Of a stretch of 9,463 bases of DNA, positions 6,552 through 9,463 are shown one piece after another. The position numbers and the translations under genes were made by a program. Location of the stretch: the NCBI GenBank assembly GCA_035633255.1, contig DASQFD010000093.1:1-9463 (forward strand), given 5' to 3'. Numbering within the stretch: the stretch's first letter is position 1; each line of letters starts with the position of its first letter. The stretch is from DASQFD01 sp035633255. Its GTDB lineage: Bacteria > Actinomycetota > Actinomycetes > Actinomycetales > Dermatophilaceae. The notes below the pieces were generated by a model. That model did not search any database. It was not told the DNA's origin and saw only the letters and a program-made list of their open reading frames with translations.

Positions 6552-7379
6552 ATGGGGAGCAACAGGCGCAGGATCCATCCGCCGGTGTCGGTGGTGACGG
6601 GGGCCGCGCCCGGGATCGGTGCGGCGCTGGCGACGGCCCTGCACCGGCGCGGTGGCCACGTCGTCGTGGCGGACCTCGACGGGGACGGTGGCGTGGCTGC
6701 CGTCGCCCGGCTGGGGGAGCGGGCCTCCTTCGAGCAGGTGGACGTCGGTGACCCCGGCGCCGTCGCCGCGCTCGTCGAGCGCGTGGTCGACCGGCACGGC
6801 TCACTGGACCTGCTGGCCAACAACGCCGGCATCGGCCTGGCCGGTCGGGTCGACGAGACCACGGACCGCCACTGGGAGCGCGCCCTCGCGGTCAACCTGG
6901 CGGGCATGGTGCACGGCTCCCGGGCGGCATACCCCGTCATGCGGGCCCGGGGACGGGGAGTCATCCTCAACACGGCCTCGCTGGCCGGGCTGGTCCCGGT
7001 GCCCGGCATGCTGCCGTACATGACCACGAAGTGGGGCGTGGTGGGGATGTCGCTCGGGCTGCGCGCCGAGGCGGCTCACCACGGCGTGCGGGTGAGCGTG
7101 CTGTGCCCGTCCTTCGTCGACACCCCGCTGCTCGACAACCCCTTCGAGCCGCCGCCGTCGATCACCGGCCCGGCGCGCGACCGGCTCCGGCGGCTGCAGC
7201 CGCGCATGCTGACCGCCGAGCAGGTCGCCGAGGCGGCGCTGCGGGGGCTGGATGCCGACCGCGCCGTCATCGCGGTGGGTGCGCTCTCCCGGGTCGCCTG
7301 GGCCGCCACCCGGGTGTCGCCGCAGGGCGCGGCACGCCTGATGGGAGCGGTCTACGCCCGGGACACCCGGGGCGACTGA
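6552..7379 (+). CDS. SDR family NAD(P)-dependent oxidoreductase
   Basis: This is a classical short-chain dehydrogenase/reductase of 275 residues. It has the Rossmann glycine motif TGAAPGIG (16-23), Asp41 at the end of the second strand (VVVADLDGDG), which favours NAD(H) over NADP(H), and NNAG (90-93). The catalytic set is Asn115 (AVNLAG), Ser143 (LNTASLAG), Tyr156 and Lys160 (PYMTTK). A PSFVDTP segment after the sixth strand also fits. The substrate cannot be predicted: residues 190-220 (NPFEPPPSITGPARDRL) form the variable substrate lid, and the C-terminal 40 residues (RVAWAATRVSPQGAARLMG) are hydrophobic/basic, as in SDRs acting on lipids or other hydrophobic compounds. ATG 6552 has AAGGG at 6543-6547. 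It stands alone between ohr and the tRNA gene, with no pathway partner. Confidence 0.93.
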   Translation: MGSNRRRIHPPVSVVTGAAPGIGAALATALHRRGGHVVVADLDGDGGVAAVARLGERASFEQVDVGDPGAVAALVERVVDRHGSLDLLANNAGIGLAGRVDETTDRHWERALAVNLAGMVHGSRAAYPVMRARGRGVILNTASLAGLVPVPGMLPYMTTKWGVVGMSLGLRAEAAHHGVRVSVLCPSFVDTPLLDNPFEPPPSITGPARDRLRRLQPRMLTAEQVAEAALRGLDADRAVIAVGALSRVAWAATRVSPQGAARLMGAVYARDTRGD

Positions 7380-7391
7380 GTGGACGGGACC

Positions 7392-7436
7392 GAGGAGGGC
7401 CACCGCACCGGGAGGTGCGCGGAGGAGGGTCACCGC
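7392..7436. repeat. Pair of 15-bp direct repeats 30 bp apart
   Basis: GAGGAGGGCCACCGC (7392-7406) and GAGGAGGGTCACCGC (7422-7436) differ at one base and are spaced by 30 bases, close to three helical turns. They lie in the 134-base gap between the SDR gene and the tRNA gene. The spacing would suit a protein binding the same DNA face, but a simple duplication explains it equally well. Confidence 0.6.
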
Positions 7437-7446
7437 GGACGGTGAC
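7429..7446 (+). terminator. GC hairpin after the SDR gene, possible terminator
   Basis: GTCACCG (7429-7435) pairs perfectly with CGGTGAC (7440-7446) around a four-base loop (CGGA). It lies about 50 bases after the SDR stop and before the tRNA promoter. No T-tract follows. The compact, strong stem makes it the best terminator candidate in this gap. Confidence 0.45.
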
Positions 7447-7501
7447 GGGGAACGGCACCGCGCCGGGTGGTGAGCGGGGCACCGAGCGCGCGGCACCGGC
7501 A

Positions 7502-7507
7502 TACTCT
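7502..7507 (+). promoter_or_regulatory. Candidate -10 element (TACTCT) of the tRNA gene
   Basis: TACTCT ends six bases before the first base of the tRNA, so transcription would start at or next to the mature 5' end, as is common for actinobacterial tRNA genes. It overlaps the last bases of the octamer CGGCATAC (7497-7504). No good -35 is visible. Confidence 0.45.
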
Positions 7508-7513
7508 GGCCTC

Positions 7514-7591
7514 GCCCCCGTGGCCCAACTGGCAGAGGCGAGCGACTTAAAATCGCCACCGGTGCGGGTTCGAATCCCGTCGGGGGCGCCA
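7514..7591 (+). tRNA. tRNA with UAA anticodon (nominally Leu), short variable loop, G73, encoded CCA
   Basis: The cloverleaf is clear. Acceptor GCCCCCG (7514-7520) pairs perfectly with CGGGGGC (7581-7587), followed by G7588 and encoded CCA. The D-stem is GCC/GGC (7523-7525/7537-7539) with an 11-base loop containing the conserved GG. The anticodon stem AGCGA/TCGCC (one A-C mismatch at the top) carries the loop CTTAAAA (7546-7552), so the anticodon is TAA (7548-7550). The T-arm is GCGGG-TTCGAAT-CCCGT (7564-7580). The anticodon would read UUA leucine codons. However, the variable region is only six bases (7558-7563), not the long arm of bacterial tRNA-Leu, and the discriminator is G, not A. The amino acid identity is therefore uncertain. 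I see no TTA codon in the intact genes of the window. Confidence 0.85.
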
Positions 7592-7596
7592 GCCGA

Positions 7597-7621
7597 CCCC
7601 GCGCGGGGCGCCCGGAGCGCC
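7597..7621 (+). terminator. GC palindromes downstream of the tRNA
   Basis: CCCCGCGCGGGG at 7597-7608 is a perfect 12-bp palindrome. It overlaps a second stem GGCGC/GCGCC (7607-7611/7617-7621) with a five-base loop. One of the two could form after the tRNA and stop transcription or guide 3' processing. No T-tract is present. Confidence 0.35.
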
Positions 7622-7701
7622 GACCATCGCCGGTTCGTGACCGCTCCGTGACGCCCCCCTGCGGCCGGTTGGGAACAACGGGGTCCCCCCCATGCGCTTG
7701 G

Positions 7702-7740
7702 ATGGGTGACGAGCGGTGGGTGGCCACCGCACCAACCCAT
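7702..7740 (+). promoter_or_regulatory. Two-tier stem-loop directly upstream of the Bax-I ribosome site
   Basis: The outer arms ATGGGT (7702-7707) and ACCCAT (7735-7740) enclose a perfect inner hairpin, GCGGTGG (7713-7719) and CCACCGC (7724-7730) with loop GTGG. The structure ends one base before the Shine-Dalgarno GGAGGA (7742-7747), so it could influence ribosome access. I do not recognise a known riboswitch or RNA thermometer family. Confidence 0.45.
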
Positions 7741-7750
7741 CGGAGGACGA

Positions 7751-8614
7751 ATGGCCAGCAACCCGGCCTTCAACCGCATCGAGCAGGACGCTCGCAGCGG
7801 GTATGCCGGTTTCCAGGACCGTGGGAGCCCCCAGCAGGCGGCCGGCGGGTTCGCCGCGCAGTCGGCGGCGACCGACTCGATGACCGCTCAGCAGCTGCAG
7901 GAGCTGTACTCGCAGCCGTCGGCCGGGCCGGTGCAGATGGCCCGGGTCACCATGGACGACGTCATCATGAAGACGCTCGCCCTCTTCGCGATCGTGCTCG
8001 TGACCGGCACCGCCGGGTGGCTGGTGGCGGACGCCAACCCGGGCCTGGGCGGGTTGCTGTGGATCGGCGGCATGATCGGCACGCTCGTCCTCGGGCTCGT
8101 CATCGCCTTCAGGAAGACCCTGAGCGTGCCCCTGATCGTCGCGTACGCGGCGGTGGAGGGCCTGTTCGTCGGGGCGGTGAGCCAGTTCTTCAACAGCGTC
8201 CCCGGCTGGGAGGGTGTGGTCCCGCAGGCGGTGCTGGCGACCCTGGCGACCTTCGTCGGCATGTTCATCGCCTACAAGACCGGGCTGATCAAGGTCACCG
8301 AGAAGTTCCGCCGGATCATGACGATGGCGATCTTCGGCTACGTCATCTTCGCGTTGGTCAACTTCGTCTTCGCCATGGTGACGAACACGACGTTCGGGAT
8401 CGGTGGCAGCGGCGGGCTGGGGATCGCCATCTCCCTCTTCGCCGTCGGCCTCGCCTCGTTCTCGCTGGCTCTCGACTTCGACATGATCGACCGGGCGATC
8501 GAGTCCGGGGCGCCGCAGAAGTACTCCTGGCTGCTGGCCCACGGCCTGATCGTCACCCTGGTCTGGCTGTACATCGAGTTCCTGCGCCTGTTCGCCCGGA
8601 TGCGCGGGGAGTGA
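7751..8614 (+). CDS. Bax inhibitor-1/YccA family membrane protein
   Basis: This 287-residue integral membrane protein belongs to the Bax inhibitor-1 family (Bax1-I, as in YetJ/YccA); bacterial members include pH-sensitive calcium leak channels and modulators of membrane proteolysis. The first 70 residues are polar and Gln/Ser/Ala-rich (NPAFNRIEQDARSGYAGF at the start), as in actinobacterial members. Seven transmembrane helices follow at roughly 74-93, 101-119, 125-143, 158-176, 190-211, 222-241 and 260-280. The end, SLALDFDMIDRAIESGAP followed by KYSWLLAHGLIVTLVWLYIE, is the family signature; Asp242 and Asp244 are candidates for the acidic sensor residues known in this family. ATG 7751 is chosen because GGAGGA (7742-7747) precedes it and the family start fits. 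Its stop overlaps the GTG of the next gene. The leader has a prominent stem-loop. Confidence 0.93.
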   Translation: MASNPAFNRIEQDARSGYAGFQDRGSPQQAAGGFAAQSAATDSMTAQQLQELYSQPSAGPVQMARVTMDDVIMKTLALFAIVLVTGTAGWLVADANPGLGGLLWIGGMIGTLVLGLVIAFRKTLSVPLIVAYAAVEGLFVGAVSQFFNSVPGWEGVVPQAVLATLATFVGMFIAYKTGLIKVTEKFRRIMTMAIFGYVIFALVNFVFAMVTNTTFGIGGSGGLGIAISLFAVGLASFSLALDFDMIDRAIESGAPQKYSWLLAHGLIVTLVWLYIEFLRLFARMRGE

Positions 8615-9042
8615 CCGCGAGCGACCCCCGCCCTCGGGAGGTCGTCGTCGAGCTCGAGCGCGTGGTCCGGCGGTGGCACGAGCTGCCGCTGGACCACGCG
8701 CTCTGCCATGTCGCGGCGGTGCGGGGGGTGCTCGACGAGCTCGCCGCCCGGACCGCACCCGACCTGACCACACCGGAGCTGGCCGAACCCGAGCTGGCCG
8801 AACCCGAGTCGGCCGCGTCCGAGTCGGCCGCATTGGAGTTGGCCGAACCCGGTATCGCCGGGCCCGGGCCTGCCGTGCCCGACCTCGGTCCGGCGGTCCT
8901 CCCCGACCAACTGGCCGTGCTGGTCTGGGACGCCTGCGCGCTCGGGCGCGGGGACGGCATACCGGAGCTGCTGGCCGGGCTGCGGCGCGCTGTCGCCGGG
9001 GCACCGGGTCCCGAACCGCACGGGGCGGCCACGGCGCGCTGA
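8611..9042 (+). CDS. Small protein of unknown function with an ELAEP-type repeat insert
   Basis: I do not recognise this 143-residue protein. GTG 8611 overlaps the Bax-I stop (GTGA), and GGGGA lies just upstream, so translation is probably coupled. The N-terminal part (about 1-47) looks like amphipathic helix, with EVVVELERVVRRWHELPLDH and VRGVLDELAAR. Residues 51-90 are a low-complexity insert of five-residue units (DLTTP, ELAEP, ELAEP, ESAAS, ESAAL, ELAEP, GIAGP, GPAVP). The C-terminal part, VLPDQLAVLVWDACALGRG and IPELLAGLRRAVAG, again looks helical and folded. There is no signal peptide or membrane helix. A helical protein split by a repeat linker is the simplest description. Codon phase and GC pattern support it as a real gene. 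It has one CGGCATAC octamer, where it forces a rare ATA codon. Confidence 0.75.
   Translation: MTASDPRPREVVVELERVVRRWHELPLDHALCHVAAVRGVLDELAARTAPDLTTPELAEPELAEPESAASESAALELAEPGIAGPGPAVPDLGPAVLPDQLAVLVWDACALGRGDGIPELLAGLRRAVAGAPGPEPHGAATAR
8761..8880. repeat. 15-bp coding minisatellite, about eight units
   Basis: In-frame 15-bp units run from 8761 to 8880. Two are identical (GAGCTGGCCGAACCC at 8776-8790 and 8791-8805), two share GAGTCGGCCG (8806-8835), one is a near copy (8836-8850), and the flanking units are degraded (8761-8775, 8851-8880). Each unit encodes five residues close to ELAEP. Copy-number change would keep the frame. Confidence 0.85.
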
Positions 9043-9074
9043 GCCGGCTGCGGCTTGGGCTAGGGCTCCGGCTC
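9041..9074 (+). terminator. Inverted repeat after the Bax-I operon, possible terminator
   Basis: GAGCCGG (9041-9047) and CCGGCTC (9068-9074) are perfect complements around a 20-base loop. A competing hairpin, AGCCG/CGGCT (9042-9046/9051-9055), overlaps it. The repeat begins inside the stop codon of the upstream gene. No T-tract follows. Confidence 0.35.
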
Positions 9075-9114
9075 CGGCGTTCGCGCAGGTCGGAGCGTTG
9101 TCGGTGGCGCCGTC

Positions 9115-9120
9115 TAGCGT
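9115..9120 (+). promoter_or_regulatory. Candidate -10 element (TAGCGT) of a leaderless transcript
   Basis: TAGCGT fits the TAnnnT pattern and ends seven bases before the ATG at 9128. No Shine-Dalgarno sequence is present between them. This is the arrangement of leaderless mRNAs common in actinobacteria, where the start codon is at or near +1. Confidence 0.5.
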
Positions 9121-9127
9121 TCTGGTC

Positions 9128-9463
9128 ATGGAGCACGAGCAGTCATCGGACCTGGGTGTGGCGGAGCGCCGCGGCCGGTTGACGGCCGCGCGGGAGGCGC
9201 TCGAGGGGCTTGCGGGCGTGCTGCCCCGGGCGGCGGGTCGCGAGCTGCCGGAGCTGATGGAGGAGCTGGACGCACTGGTGGCGCTGGCGGTGGCTGGGCG
9301 GGTCGCCGTCGCCGCCGAGGCGCAGGCGCGTGGCGAGGTCGCCGCATCGCAGTCCGCCGGGCTGCACGGGTGGGTGCGTGACCACGCGCCGTCCTTGCGG
9401 CAGGGCGGGTCGGCTGCCGTGGTGCGCTGCCTGGAGGCGTTTGGGAACGCGCTCAACGCCCCG
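9128..9463 (+). CDS. DUF222 (13E12-type) protein, probably HNH endonuclease, N-terminal part
   Basis: The frame is open from ATG 9128 to the window end (112 residues). After a short polar start it has helical segments with LTAAREALEGLAGVLPRAAG, ELMEELDALVALAVAGRVAV, AEAQARGEVAASQSAGLHGW and VRDHAPSLRQGGSAAVVRCL. This is the style of DUF222 domains, which in actinobacteria usually precede a C-terminal HNH nuclease domain and occur in many copies per genome (13E12 repeat family of mycobacteria). The HNH part would lie beyond the window, so nuclease function is inference. The start is supported by the leaderless promoter pattern upstream and by coding bias beginning there. Its role is not established; such genes are often considered mobile-element-like. 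Confidence 0.75.
   Translation, partial: MEHEQSSDLGVAERRGRLTAAREALEGLAGVLPRAAGRELPELMEELDALVALAVAGRVAVAAEAQARGEVAASQSAGLHGWVRDHAPSLRQGGSAAVVRCLEAFGNALNAP

Larger units (their letters stand above)
1716..8962. repeat. Dispersed octamer CGGCATAC / GTATGCCG, nine copies
   Basis: CGGCATAC is at 1716-1723, 5565-5572, 6152-6159, 6925-6932, 7497-7504 and 8955-8962. Its complement GTATGCCG is at 3685-3692, 5139-5146 and 7801-7808. Eight copies are inside genes (psuG, eno, ppx twice, ohr, SDR, Bax-I and the small protein at 8611) and one lies before the tRNA. They appear in three codon phases, so the word and not the peptide is shared. See the findings for its significance. Confidence 0.85.

Noticed and set aside
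8761..8880. CRISPR-like repeat array
   Set aside because: The units are contiguous 15-bp coding repeats without spacers; this is a minisatellite.
7547..9136. Open frame of 529 codons on the minus strand through the Bax-I gene and the tRNA
   Set aside because: It runs antisense through the tRNA and through the Bax-I gene, and repeats the minisatellite as low-complexity sequence. The piece opposite the tRNA is a typical false peptide.

Overview
The window is very GC-rich, with almost every third codon position G or C. It carries the actinobacterial gene order eno - divIC/ftsB-like - DUF501 - ppx/gppA, known from mycobacteria and many Micrococcales. A DUF222/13E12-type HNH gene, a leaderless-looking promoter and the general codon style fit a high-GC actinobacterium. 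I would guess the order Micrococcales, near Intrasporangiaceae/Dermatophilaceae, but the family is an inference.

Layout. Positions 1-158 are the 3' end of an IS4-like (DDE) transposase gene, and the end of that insertion sequence lies between there and about 207. Directly behind it is a pseudouridine catabolism pair: psuK (winged-helix plus PfkB kinase, 208-1342), interrupted by two single-base frame changes, and an intact psuG (1339-2283) starting in an ATGA overlap. A stem-loop over the psuG stop and a putative promoter precede the housekeeping block: enolase (2441-3736), a FtsB/DivIC-type division protein (3753-4403), DUF501 (4400-4954) and an exopolyphosphatase (4951-5895). The last three are joined by 4-base overlaps. 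Convergent to ppx, five bases away, lies ohr (peroxide detoxification, minus strand, 5901-6317), whose upstream side carries a GCAGGA hexamer array. A classical SDR oxidoreductase (6552-7379) follows, then an odd tRNA gene with a UAA anticodon but a short variable loop (7514-7591). A Bax inhibitor-1-like membrane protein (7751-8614) overlaps an unrecognised small protein that contains a 15-bp coding minisatellite (8611-9042). The window ends inside a DUF222/HNH gene (9128 onward).

How the parts work together. PsuK and PsuG together degrade pseudouridine to uracil and ribose-5-phosphate; as written, the kinase is broken. The eno-to-ppx block combines glycolysis, septum formation and polyphosphate/(p)ppGpp turnover in one probable transcript, as in related genomes. 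The Bax-I gene and its follower look co-translated.

Most notable signal. The octamer CGGCATAC (or its complement GTATGCCG) occurs nine times, in both orientations, in three codon phases of coding sequence and once between genes. Outside the IS region it accounts for every ATA or TAT trinucleotide in the window except one. This points to a DNA-level function or bias, not to codon choice.
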